This document shows positions 1 to 5,766 of a stretch of 21,064 bases of DNA, in pieces. Each line of letters starts with the position of its first letter. The stretch's first letter is position 1. The position numbers and the translations under genes were made by a program. The DNA is from a virus. The stretch covers positions 1 through 21,064 of the IMG/VR virus record IMGVR_UViG_3300025383_000126. One strand, written 5' to 3'. The notes under the pieces are model-generated. The model did no database searches and was not told the origin of the DNA. It saw only the letters and a program-made list of their open reading frames with translations.

Positions 1-4
1 CATT

Positions 5-301
5 ATGGCTCAACACGTTCGTGGCGACTCTTCTCCTAACGAGCGAGGCTTCTACACCACGGACACATTTAAGATCGTGGTAGCCGTGGCCGATCTCAAT
101 CGCCTGCTCCCAGACATGATTGCTAACCCAACCAACCACGTAAAAGACCACGTGATATTTAACCAAATTGTCTTTCGCCCTATGCAAGTTAACCCTCTAG
201 GACGATACGCCGAACGGTATAGTGTGGTCCAGATTGACTGCAATCAAATCAACCCTGAGGAATTGCAGAACTATCCACAATTCCAAGACTACGCAAATTA
301 G
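5..301 (+). CDS. Hypothetical protein at left edge (possibly 5'-truncated)
   Basis: Unrecognised 98-residue protein. Reading from the ATG at position 5 gives a mixed alpha/beta-type composition with no signal peptide, membrane segment or metal motif. The N-terminal part includes a hydrophobic strand-like stretch (FKIVVAVADLNRLL) and the C-terminal part is rich in N, Q and Y. Only four bases precede the ATG, so no ribosome binding site can be seen, and the true start could lie outside the window. The stop is 11 bases before the next gene, which has its own AAAGG site. Its position just upstream of accessory small genes and neck/tail genes suggests it ends the head-gene block, but this is inference. 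The reading frame is open throughout and fits its neighbours in strand and spacing. Confidence 0.7.
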   Translation: MAQHVRGDSSPNERGFYTTDTFKIVVAVADLNRLLPDMIANPTNHVKDHVIFNQIVFRPMQVNPLGRYAERYSVVQIDCNQINPEELQNYPQFQDYAN

Positions 302-312
302 AAAGGCGTGCC

Positions 313-582
313 ATGTCAGACGAGACAACAACACCTGCAGTTGATACAACCGCTCCAGCAGCGGATGCAACTGCGACAGACGCAACAACAGCACCAGCAG
401 CAGATGCAACCGATGCACCAGCAGCGGATGCACCAGCAGCAGATGCTCCTGTAGCAGATGCTCCTGTAGCAGATGATGCAGCAGCAGATGATTCAGACGC
501 AGATGATGCCGATGATGAAGATGATGAAGATATTGACTTCGACGACTTCGATGACGAAGACGACGAGGATGACGCTGAATAA
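313..582 (+). CDS. Highly acidic Ala/Asp-rich low-complexity protein
   Basis: An 89-residue protein of two parts. Residues 1-55 are Thr/Ala/Pro/Asp repeats (AADA, APVAD units). Residues 56-89 are almost purely Asp/Glu with Phe and Ile (IDFDDFDDEDDEDD). It has almost no basic residues, so it must be a strongly negative, disordered polypeptide. An AAAGG ribosome binding site lies just upstream of the ATG. A 15-bp perfect tandem repeat at 442-456/457-471 shows the repeats can grow by slippage. It sits directly before a run of strongly basic tiny proteins, so it might act as a charge partner, DNA mimic, or head-associated or scaffold-like tail. None of these roles is shown by sequence. Confidence 0.85.
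   Translation: MSDETTTPAVDTTAPAADATATDATTAPAADATDAPAADAPAADAPVADAPVADDAAADDSDADDADDEDDEDIDFDDFDDEDDEDDAE
442..471 (+). repeat. 15-bp perfect tandem repeat in acidic gene
   Basis: The unit gatgctcctgtagca occurs twice back to back (442-456 and 457-471), encoding the repeated peptide DAPVA. It lies within a longer, degenerate GCA-GAT-rich tract (about 350-500) and keeps the reading frame. Confidence 0.9.
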
Positions 583-594
583 GAAAGGCTAACA

Positions 595-756
595 ATGGCT
601 AAGAAGGCAGCCCCTAAAAAGGGTAAGGTGGAAAAGGTAATGGCCGAATACAAGGCTGGAACTTTGCACTCTGGATCAAAGACTGGTCCAGTAGTGACAT
701 CTCGCCGCCAAGCCTTGGCCATCGGAATTAGCGAAGCAAAGAAGGTTAATAAGTAA
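595..756 (+). CDS. Small basic protein, DUF6496-like
   Basis: A 53-residue protein with a lysine-rich start (MAKKAAPKKGK). A compact conserved-looking core follows: KVMAEYKAGTLHSGSKTG, then VTSRRQALAIGISEAKK. This matches from memory the pattern of the DUF6496 family (KVM-E-K-G-L-SGS..., then QA-AI-SEA-K) found in phages and bacteria; a profile search was not possible. Its role is unknown. A GAAAGG site lies about seven bases before the ATG at 595, and the gene follows the acidic protein by 12 bases. Its stop codon lies inside the 5' arm of a strong hairpin (753-791). It is the first gene of the tiny basic-protein run. Confidence 0.85.
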   Translation: MAKKAAPKKGKVEKVMAEYKAGTLHSGSKTGPVVTSRRQALAIGISEAKKVNK

Positions 757-791
757 GTGGTGTTATCTAAGTTACAACCCGCACCACTTAC
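753..791 (+). promoter_or_regulatory. 10-bp perfect intercistronic hairpin
   Basis: gtaagtggtg (753-762) and caccacttac (782-791) are exact reverse complements, with a 19-base loop. The 5' arm contains the TAA of the preceding gene. No T-run follows, so it does not look like a rho-independent terminator. It may be an mRNA processing or stabilising structure between the first and second tiny genes. Confidence 0.6.
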
Positions 792-819
792 GTATCCTAA
801 TGGAGGTGGATTAAAAACC

Positions 820-954
820 ATGGCAAATAAGAAGCCAGAATCACATAGGCTAGAAGTAGAAGCCCTTGCTAAAAAGCATGAGGCTGAGATGGCTAAACTC
901 AAAGAGAAACATGCCAAGATGACTGCACCTATGGGGGCAAAAAAGAATGGCTAA
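820..954 (+). CDS. Small charged helical protein
   Basis: A 44-residue protein (MANKKPESHRLEVEAL...). Residues 10-35 are a heptad-like run of Glu, Lys, Ala, Leu and His, expected to be one long charged helix or coiled coil; the end is GAKKNG. The start was placed at the ATG at 820 because GGAGG lies just upstream (802-806) and the protein then begins MANKK like its neighbours. An in-frame GTG at 757 would add 21 unrelated residues and fall in the hairpin arm. The end overlaps the next gene by eight bases, implying coupled translation. No family was recognised. Confidence 0.8.
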   Translation: MANKKPESHRLEVEALAKKHEAEMAKLKEKHAKMTAPMGAKKNG

Positions 955-1141
955 GACCATCAAGATTAAAGGCGAAGGCCATACAATTAAGAAGAACAAA
1001 AAGGGCGATGTCATTGTTGACCATGCAGGTAACAAGGGCAAGTATGACAAAATTGACCTAACCAAGAAGACAAAGGGTAAAGTCAAGACCATCGACCAAG
1101 GCGTAAAAGCCACTAAAGATTGGCATAAGAAAAATGGCTAA
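947..1141 (+). CDS. Small lysine-rich protein (KIKGEGHTIKK type)
   Basis: A 64-residue, strongly basic protein. The sequence reads MAKTIKIKGEGHTIKKNKKG, then DVIVDHAGNKGKYDKIDL, then a lysine-rich end with TIDQGVKATKDWHKKNG. The beta-strand-like start and DVIVDH motif suggest a small folded unit rather than pure disorder. Similar short proteins occur in other environmental phages as far as I recall, but I know no function. It overlaps both neighbours by eight bases, and its ribosome binding region lies inside the preceding gene. A nucleic-acid or DNA-packaging role is possible from charge alone, which is weak evidence. Confidence 0.85.
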   Translation: MAKTIKIKGEGHTIKKNKKGDVIVDHAGNKGKYDKIDLTKKTKGKVKTIDQGVKATKDWHKKNG

Positions 1142-1298
1142 AGCAAAGTTAGGTTCAGGAGCCCGCTTCAAGAAAGTTGAAGAAGAGGCAAAGAAGTCTG
1201 GTGCTAAGAATCCTGCTGCAGTTGCAGCGGCTGCTGGCATGAAGAAATATGGTAAGGCTAAAATGGAGAAGATGGCGCAGGCTGGAAAGAAGAAGTAA
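1134..1298 (+). CDS. Small basic Ala/Lys-rich protein
   Basis: A 54-residue protein (MAKAKLGSGARFKK...) with a central alanine run (NPAAVAAAAGMKKYG) and a lysine-rich end (MAQAGKKK). The pattern of a short amphipathic helix, an Ala-rich hinge and a second helix ending in GKKK resembles small phage and bacterial proteins that recur in such arrays. It starts eight bases before the previous gene's stop, so it is probably coupled. It is too short for many gene callers, but fits the frame, spacing and style of the run. Function is unknown; the Ala/Lys composition recalls H1-like DNA-binding tails, which is only an analogy. Confidence 0.8.
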   Translation: MAKAKLGSGARFKKVEEEAKKSGAKNPAAVAAAAGMKKYGKAKMEKMAQAGKKK

Positions 1299-1299
1299 C

Positions 1300-1602
1300 A
1301 TGGCTAAAACACCAGCATGGCAAAGATCTGAAGGACAAAATAAAAAAGGCGGATTAAACGCCAAAGGTCGTGCATCTCTTAAAGCGCAGGGTCACGATAT
1401 TAAGGCTCCTGTAAAAAAAGGTGACAATCCTCGTCGTGCATCATTCCTGGCTCGCATGGGCGGAATGCCAGGTCCAGAGCGCAAGCCTAATGGTGAGCCA
1501 ACACGTTTGCTATTATCTCTTCAGGCTTGGGGTGCATCCTCAAAGGCTGATGCCAAAAGCAAAGCAGCCGCTATCTCAAAGAGGAATAAAAATGGCAAGT
1601 AA
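1300..1602 (+). CDS. Small basic protein, DUF6321-like
   Basis: A 100-residue protein, the largest of the run. Visible blocks are WQRSEGQNKKGGLNAKGRAS at residues 6-25, NPRRASFLARMGGMPGPE near 43-60, and NGEPTRLLLSLQAWGASS near 63-80. A lysine-rich tail follows. These blocks match my memory of the DUF6321 family of phage proteins (EGKN-GGLNAKGRAS; NPRR-SF-ARM-GM-GP; PTR-LSL-AWG). The ATG at 1300 was chosen because the family begins close to the WQR motif; an upstream in-frame ATG at 1249 lies wholly inside the preceding gene. It begins one base after that gene's stop. No enzymatic role is known to me. Confidence 0.88.
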   Translation: MAKTPAWQRSEGQNKKGGLNAKGRASLKAQGHDIKAPVKKGDNPRRASFLARMGGMPGPERKPNGEPTRLLLSLQAWGASSKADAKSKAAAISKRNKNGK

Positions 1603-1738
1603 GAAGACAGACCCTTGTTGGGATGGCTACACTCAAGTTGGTATGAAGATGAAGAATGGTAAGAAAGTACCGAACTGTGTTCCAGATCGTTCTGGCAGGA
1701 TTCCAAACTCAAAACCTAGAAAGAAAGTGAGCAAGTAG
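1592..1738 (+). CDS. Small basic protein with CWDGY and NCVP motifs
   Basis: A 48-residue protein. DPCWDGYTQVGMKMKNGKK is followed by VPNCVPDRS and a basic end (KPRKKVSK). The two cysteines (C9, C29) flank a short beta-hairpin-like unit. The same CWDGY-QVGMK-KNGK-VPNCVP pattern is familiar from short proteins and protein tails of marine and freshwater phages, but its function is unknown to me. The ATG at 1592 overlaps the preceding gene by 11 bases and is preceded by AGGAAT. The stop abuts the next gene's ATG directly. Confidence 0.87.
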   Translation: MASKKTDPCWDGYTQVGMKMKNGKKVPNCVPDRSGRIPNSKPRKKVSK

Positions 1739-1846
1739 ATGTGTCTCAAGTGTGGTTGTGGCTGTGCCAAGGGCAAGCCAGCAAAAGGATGTAAGTGCAC
1801 CTGTGCATCATGCAAGGCTGCTCGTGCTTCTAAGAAGGCCAAGTAA
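1739..1846 (+). CDS. Cysteine-rich 35-aa microprotein (metal-binding candidate)
   Basis: A 35-residue ORF beginning MCLKCGCGCAKG and continuing GCKCTCASCKAARASKKAK. It holds eight cysteines (positions 2, 5, 7, 9, 18, 20, 22 and 25), mostly as CxC or CxxC, in its first 25 residues, followed by a basic tail. The spacing resembles a small metallothionein or a compact zinc-cluster module. The ATG follows the previous TAG without a gap, and its TAA overlaps the next ATG by one base (TAATG). That perfect fit in the operon is the main support for it being a gene. Metal binding is inferred from cysteine density. Confidence 0.78.
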   Translation: MCLKCGCGCAKGKPAKGCKCTCASCKAARASKKAK

Positions 1847-2004
1847 TGGCTGACGGTCTATCTCCTAAGCAGAAGAAGATCGCTGCTATGGGCGGTAATC
1901 CAAAGAAGATTGATGCTGCAGATTTTGCTGCTCTCCGTAAGGGCAAGAAAGCGTCAGCGCCTAAAAATCCTAAGATGATTACCAATCGTAAGAAGGGCAT
2001 GTAA
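1846..2004 (+). CDS. Small basic protein (MADGLSPKQKKIAAMGG type)
   Basis: A 52-residue lysine-rich protein. MADGLSPKQKKIAAMGGNP is followed by KKIDAADFAALRKGKK and a basic end with NPKMITNRKKGM. The SPKQKKIAAMGGNP-KID-ADF-LRK layout is like short proteins seen in other phages' small-gene arrays; no function is known to me. It is joined to both neighbours by TAATG overlaps, so translation is probably coupled. It shares an SPKQK motif with the next gene (SPKQKAAFEKAD), which may mean a common origin or a common binding surface. Confidence 0.82.
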   Translation: MADGLSPKQKKIAAMGGNPKKIDAADFAALRKGKKASAPKNPKMITNRKKGM

Positions 2005-2183
2005 TGGCTAAAAAGATGTCAGATGCTGCTCAAGATGCCAAGGTAATGAAGGGTATGTCTCCAAAGCAAAAGGCGGCCTTTGAAAAGGCTGACAAGAAGA
2101 TGGATAAGAAGAAGCCATCTCGTGCAGCGGATGAAAAGATGGACAAGGCTCTAGCCAAGAAGATCAAGAAAGAAAAGAAGTAA
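2004..2183 (+). CDS. Small basic helical protein, last of the array
   Basis: A 59-residue protein made almost entirely of Lys, Ala, Met, Asp and Glu: MAKKMSDAAQDAKVMKGMSP, then KQKAAFEKADKKMDKKKPSR, ending AKKIKKEKK. It is expected to form charged helices. It begins at a TAATG overlap with the previous gene and ends six bases before a strong terminator, so it closes the tiny-gene unit. It shares the SPKQK motif with its upstream neighbour. Function is unknown; nucleic-acid binding is only suggested by charge. Confidence 0.82.
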   Translation: MAKKMSDAAQDAKVMKGMSPKQKAAFEKADKKMDKKKPSRAADEKMDKALAKKIKKEKK

Positions 2184-2188
2184 GACTT

Positions 2189-2216
2189 AGCCCCACGAAA
2201 GTGGGGCTTTTTCTTT
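2189..2216 (+). terminator. Rho-independent terminator
   Basis: agccccac (2189-2196) and gtggggct (2201-2208) form a perfect 8-bp GC-rich stem closed by a GAAA tetraloop. TTTTTCTTT follows immediately. It sits six bases after the stop of the last tiny gene and separates that unit from the tail operon. Confidence 0.93.
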
Positions 2217-2228
2217 ATCATTGCAACA

Positions 2229-2252
2229 TCAGGTAACCGCTGCGGTTCCTGA
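2229..2252 (+). promoter_or_regulatory. Stable hairpin in leader of the tail genes
   Basis: tcagg (2229-2233) pairs with cctga (2248-2252), and aaccg (2235-2239) with cggtt (2243-2247). This leaves one bulged T and a CTG loop. No T-run follows. It lies between the terminator and the first gene of the next unit, where an operator or mRNA leader structure would be expected; aaccgctgcggtt is also a 13-bp odd palindrome. The role is not shown. Confidence 0.5.
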
Positions 2253-2286
2253 CCACTGTTCCCGCAGGTTGCGAAAAGGGGTTGTG

Positions 2287-2460
2287 ATGGCACATAAGCC
2301 ATGGTACGAACAAGTTGCTGAAATGAACAATCAGCATGAACGTGAAGAGTTCATGCGGGGTATGTTCGGCTTTCGTCCTAAAGAAAAACAGCCAATCTTC
2401 GCAGCACTACTCGCAGGTTATATCGGCGGTAAAGTTGCGAAGGGCAAAAAGAAGAAGTGA
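2287..2460 (+). CDS. Small hypothetical protein with Gly/Ala hydrophobic tail
   Basis: A 57-residue protein. MAHKPWYEQVAEMNNQHERE begins a charged helical half, followed by FMRGMFGFRPKEKQ. A hydrophobic stretch near residues 38-49 (PIFAALLAGYIGG) then precedes the basic end KVAKGKKKK. The start was placed at the ATG at 2287, preceded by AAAAGGGG; an in-frame TTG at 2221 lies within the leader hairpin region and is unlikely. It is the first gene after the terminator and overlaps the next gene by four bases. The hydrophobic segment is too short for a confident membrane span. No family was recognised. Confidence 0.78.
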   Translation: MAHKPWYEQVAEMNNQHEREEFMRGMFGFRPKEKQPIFAALLAGYIGGKVAKGKKKK

Positions 2461-2774
2461 CAAGCCCACACCACATCTCAGTACACCACGCAGCCCGCGA
2501 TACCTCTCGCTACATGTCAGCCCAACTTCGTGCAGAAGCACGAGCATCAGGCTGGCCTCATAACATTGTCCGTGGACTTCATGTCCGCTACACCCCTAAT
2601 GATGGCTTTACTGCCCACGTCCATCCTGACCATTTTGATGAGGCGCAAGATCTTGAGTACGGCACTCCAGGAACTCGACCAACTTATGCTATTCGCCGTT
2701 TTTCAAATCGCCTTAGCGAATCTGAAGAGTTTCTTACTGAGCGCATTTTTGCCCATCTAGGGGGCGGATTATGA
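2457..2774 (+). CDS. HK97 gp10-like neck / tail completion protein
   Basis: A 105-residue protein starting at GTG 2457 inside the previous stop (GTGA overlap). The N-terminal half has a helix with SRYMSAQLRAEARASGWP. The middle carries VRYTPNDGFTAHV, and the second half has the block LEYGTPGTRPTYAIRRF near residues 67-83. A short 'E-Y-G-T...rP...' block after a helix and beta strands is typical of the HK97-gp10/tail-completion family that joins head and tail, and the gene sits at the usual place, just before the tail terminator and sheath. Similarity is by motif and context only. An ATGA overlap links it to the next gene. Confidence 0.65.
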   Translation: MTSPHHISVHHAARDTSRYMSAQLRAEARASGWPHNIVRGLHVRYTPNDGFTAHVHPDHFDEAQDLEYGTPGTRPTYAIRRFSNRLSESEEFLTERIFAHLGGGL

Positions 2775-3439
2775 CTTTCCTTCTTTCAGAGGATGAGGCT
2801 CTTCGCAATCTCCTCAAGGGCATGAAGGTAACCGATCAGAAGTCCAACGCACAAGGTGCAAGCACCCGCGATGTGGGCGTATGGTTTGGACAACCTTCTC
2901 AAGAAATTAGAGACCAGACTTACCCATACATCACCATTGATATGGTGGACGTTTCTGAGGACTTCAGCCGTTCTATGCGTGGACTGGTTAAACCAGACTA
3001 TCTTCCAGACCCAAGCAAGTTACCTGACAACACAACTGTTTATGATCCAGAGACCAACGACTGGTATATCCATGTACCTATTCCAGTCAACATTGACTAT
3101 CAAGTAACAACGTATGCACGTGAGCCTCGCCATGACCGCGAGATCCTCTCACAACTTATGTACACCAGACTACCCCTGCGATTTGGTGTGCTACAACCTA
3201 ACGACAACACAGTTCGTCGTCTTGATGTTCTGGATATCTCAAAGCGAGATATTACAGAAGCAGGTAAGCGTTTATTCGTAAACGCATTTACGGTGCGAAT
3301 CTCCAGTGAGATCGCGCCAGAACTATACACGGCAGTCTATAAGGCACTCGAAGTCGATATGACAGGCTATAAAGATCAAGTCCGAGGTGGAACTGATCCT
3401 AACTTTACGCCTATTGATCCGATCACAATAACGAACTAA
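2771..3439 (+). CDS. Probable tail terminator / neck protein
   Basis: A 222-residue protein located between the gp10-like gene and the sheath, the position normally held by a tail terminator or sheath-capping protein. It has an N-terminal helix (SEDEALRNLLKGM), beta-rich sequence with YPYITIDMVDVSED near residues 53-66, and a central block IHVPIPVNIDYQVTTYAREP followed by DREILSQLMYTRLPLRFG. The 'YPYITI...IPVNIDYQVTTYARE...HD-EI...' layout fits phage tail terminator-like proteins, where a strand is followed by a helix choosing 'R-P'. The ATG overlaps the preceding stop by four bases. Family membership is inferred from context more than from diagnostic residues. Confidence 0.6.
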   Translation: MTFLLSEDEALRNLLKGMKVTDQKSNAQGASTRDVGVWFGQPSQEIRDQTYPYITIDMVDVSEDFSRSMRGLVKPDYLPDPSKLPDNTTVYDPETNDWYIHVPIPVNIDYQVTTYAREPRHDREILSQLMYTRLPLRFGVLQPNDNTVRRLDVLDISKRDITEAGKRLFVNAFTVRISSEIAPELYTAVYKALEVDMTGYKDQVRGGTDPNFTPIDPITITN

Positions 3440-3473
3440 TACGGAACCCACCCACAACAAGACAGGAGAAAGA

Positions 3474-5012
3474 ATGACTTACGGTCGTCCAGGTGTCTAC
3501 CTAACAGAGACACTACTTCCAGCACCTCTCGCACAGGGAGTTGCCACAAGTGCTGCTGGTGCAGTTGCTGCGCCATTTGCACAAGGTCCTGAGATTGTGA
3601 CTCGCGTTCAATCTTGGACAGAATTTACATCAAAGTTTGGTGGCTACAACGCTGCATTCCCTGCAGTCTTTGGCGTCGCTCAATTCTTTAATAACGGTGG
3701 ACGTGAACTCTACGTCAAGCGCATCCTTCACAGTGATGCCGCAGCCGCTACAGTCTCAGTAGAGACATCAGGCAATGCAGTAGTTGCTACCTTTACAGCA
3801 AAGAACCGTGGTGCAGATGGCAACAACCTCCGCATCAATGTCAAGGCTGGAACAGTTGCAAGCACCTACACAGTTGAGGTCTATAAAGAGGGTGTTGCAG
3901 GAACTGCGATGAACATCACCAACGATGTACTTCTAGAGCGCTACGAAAACCTCGTATTCTCAGATCCAACATCATCAAGTTATGCTGGAACTGTCATTAA
4001 CAATACTGCAGGCTCTTCAGTCACAGTAAGCGCGTTGGCTTCAGGTACACCTGTTCTTACAGTCTATCCACTCACAGGTGGAGCAGATGGATCAGCAGTT
4101 GTTGCTGGAGACTTCACATCGTATGCAGCAACAAGTGCATCAGTGTGGAATGAGTTCTCATCCCTTAATCGTGCTCTCGTTATGTTTATCCCACAGATCA
4201 ACGACATCCTTGTCTCTGGTCAAGTTGGCGTTATCAACGATGCAATCTCATGGGCGCAGTCAAACAATGGCTTCTTTGTTGCAGAAACTCCTGCTGGAAA
4301 GTCAGCAGATGAAGCAATCGTTTACGCACAGGGTTTGACAGCAAGCAGCAATGCCGCTGTCTACTATCCAAATACTTACATTGCTGATCCAATTGGTCGT
4401 GGTAGCGGAGCAATTCGTTTGATCGGTCCATCTGCAGCAGTTGCTGGCTTGTACTTGAACACCGATGCTACACGCAGCGTGGCCAAGGCTCCAGCAGGTA
4501 TGAACTTCCCTCTTGCTGGTGTTATCTCCGTAGAAAAAGCATTTACCTCTACAGAACTTGATAACCTAAATCTAGGCTTGCCTACAGCAGGCACTGGTTC
4601 AGTTGCTCCAGTCAACGCCATCCGTCAACTTCCAGGTGCTGGAATTGTTGTCATGGGTGCTCGTACACTTCTTCAAGATGGAACAGCAAACAAGTATGTC
4701 AACATGCGCCGTTCACTCATCTACGTTGAGCAGAACTTAAAGAACATCGCACAGTTTGCAGTCTTTGAGAATAACGATGAACGTCTATGGGCTCGTATTA
4801 CAAGCACATTTAGTTCATTCCTTAATGACTACCGTAATCAGGGTGGACTTCGTGGTGGAACCCCAGCCCAGTCTTATTACGTTCTCTGCAACGCAACAAA
4901 CAACACAGCATCATCTATTCAAAACGGTATAGTCAACATCCAAGTTGGCGTTGCCCTTGAATATCCTGCTGAGTTCGTAGTAATCAACCTCAGTCAAATG
5001 ACCATGGCGTAA
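3474..5012 (+). CDS. Contractile tail sheath protein
   Basis: A 512-residue protein, within the usual sheath range. It opens with the typical YGRPGVYLTE start. It continues with a domain holding FAQGPEIVTRVQSWTEFTSK (residues 36-55) and FFNNGGRELYVKRI, the hallmark of the sheath N-terminal region. A beta-rich insert spans about 90-210. The C-terminal sheath core includes VMGARTLLQDGTANKYVNMR, then LRGGTPAQSYYVLCNATNNT and YPAEFVVINL. Sheath subunits surround the tube and contract to drive it through the host envelope. It has a strong AGGAGA site and rather uniform codons (many AAC, ATC, TTC), as expected for a protein made in many copies. The tube gene follows after 18 bases. Confidence 0.95.
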   Translation: MTYGRPGVYLTETLLPAPLAQGVATSAAGAVAAPFAQGPEIVTRVQSWTEFTSKFGGYNAAFPAVFGVAQFFNNGGRELYVKRILHSDAAAATVSVETSGNAVVATFTAKNRGADGNNLRINVKAGTVASTYTVEVYKEGVAGTAMNITNDVLLERYENLVFSDPTSSSYAGTVINNTAGSSVTVSALASGTPVLTVYPLTGGADGSAVVAGDFTSYAATSASVWNEFSSLNRALVMFIPQINDILVSGQVGVINDAISWAQSNNGFFVAETPAGKSADEAIVYAQGLTASSNAAVYYPNTYIADPIGRGSGAIRLIGPSAAVAGLYLNTDATRSVAKAPAGMNFPLAGVISVEKAFTSTELDNLNLGLPTAGTGSVAPVNAIRQLPGAGIVVMGARTLLQDGTANKYVNMRRSLIYVEQNLKNIAQFAVFENNDERLWARITSTFSSFLNDYRNQGGLRGGTPAQSYYVLCNATNNTASSIQNGIVNIQVGVALEYPAEFVVINLSQMTMA

Positions 5013-5030
5013 TCCAGAAGGAGATCATAG

Positions 5031-5747
5031 ATGCCAACAATTAATAATAACCGATCATCGCTTGCGACCGATCCGTTACGCAACTTTAGGTACCTAGTTA
5101 CCTTCACACCACTTACAAATGTTAATGGAACAGCAAACACTAACACGGCTATGACTAACCTTGCTACGCCTCCAGTATCATTTGGTTTTACCTCTATCTC
5201 AGGAATGTCTATCACAACTGATTCAATTCCTTACCGTGAGGGTGGTTACAACACCACCGTTCACCAGATCCCTGGTCAGACAACTTTTGCTCCAATCACA
5301 TTCCAGCGTGGAGTGATCCTTGGAACAAGCACCAACTGGGACTGGATGAAGAACCTCTTCGCCACAGTTCAAGGTGGAGGATCGTCTCGCGCTGCGGGAG
5401 ATAACTTCCGTTGCGATATCGAGATCAAGGTATTGGCTCACCCAGTTCCAACAGGTGCAGTAGTAGATGCAACTGGCGGCACACCTGCAACACAGTCAGC
5501 AACTGACGTTGTTGCGATGCGCTTCATGGTCTACAACGCATGGCCAACATCTGTCTCATACTCAGATCTCAACGCTGGTGACAACGCGCTGCTCGTAGAG
5601 CAGATGTCTGTTGTTCACGAAGGCTTTGATATCTCATGGGGAGATAAAGTAAGTGAGTCTGCTGACCCATTTGGTACAGGACCAGGAACATCAGCAGCAA
5701 CTAAGAACACTGGTAACGGTGGCGTAGGCGCTGCACTTTCTCAGTAA
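5031..5747 (+). CDS. Tail tube protein (gp19-like)
   Basis: A 238-residue protein directly after the sheath. Diagnostic blocks are DPLRNFRYLVTFTPL (residues 15-29), the conserved SGMSITTDSIPYREGGYNTT with HQIPGQTTFAPITFQRGV (about 58-96), and a tryptophan-rich WDWMKNLF helix. A C-terminal block has MRFMVYNAWPTSVSYSDLNA and VEQMSVVHEGFDI. These match the T4 gp19-type tube family, whose subunits stack as hexameric rings. The C-terminal 35 residues are Gly/Ser/Thr-rich and probably flexible. An AAGGAG site precedes the ATG. The sheath-tube-chaperone-tape measure order is the standard myovirus layout. Confidence 0.93.
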   Translation: MPTINNNRSSLATDPLRNFRYLVTFTPLTNVNGTANTNTAMTNLATPPVSFGFTSISGMSITTDSIPYREGGYNTTVHQIPGQTTFAPITFQRGVILGTSTNWDWMKNLFATVQGGGSSRAAGDNFRCDIEIKVLAHPVPTGAVVDATGGTPATQSATDVVAMRFMVYNAWPTSVSYSDLNAGDNALLVEQMSVVHEGFDISWGDKVSESADPFGTGPGTSAATKNTGNGGVGAALSQ

Positions 5748-5766
5748 CAACTAACAAAGGAATATA

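Noticed and set aside
757-819. Upstream GTG start for the second tiny gene
   Set aside because: It lies in the hairpin arm and adds unrelated residues; the ATG at 820 has GGAGG upstream and matches neighbouring protein starts.
249-917. 222-codon antisense open frame
   Set aside because: It lies opposite the repetitive acidic gene and two tiny genes; its Ser/Ala runs are the mirror of GAT/GCA codons. It has no credible start site and would be the only reverse gene in the window.
2221-2286. tRNA gene in the gap after the terminator
   Set aside because: The hairpin cannot be extended to a cloverleaf, and no acceptor stem or T-loop sequence is present.
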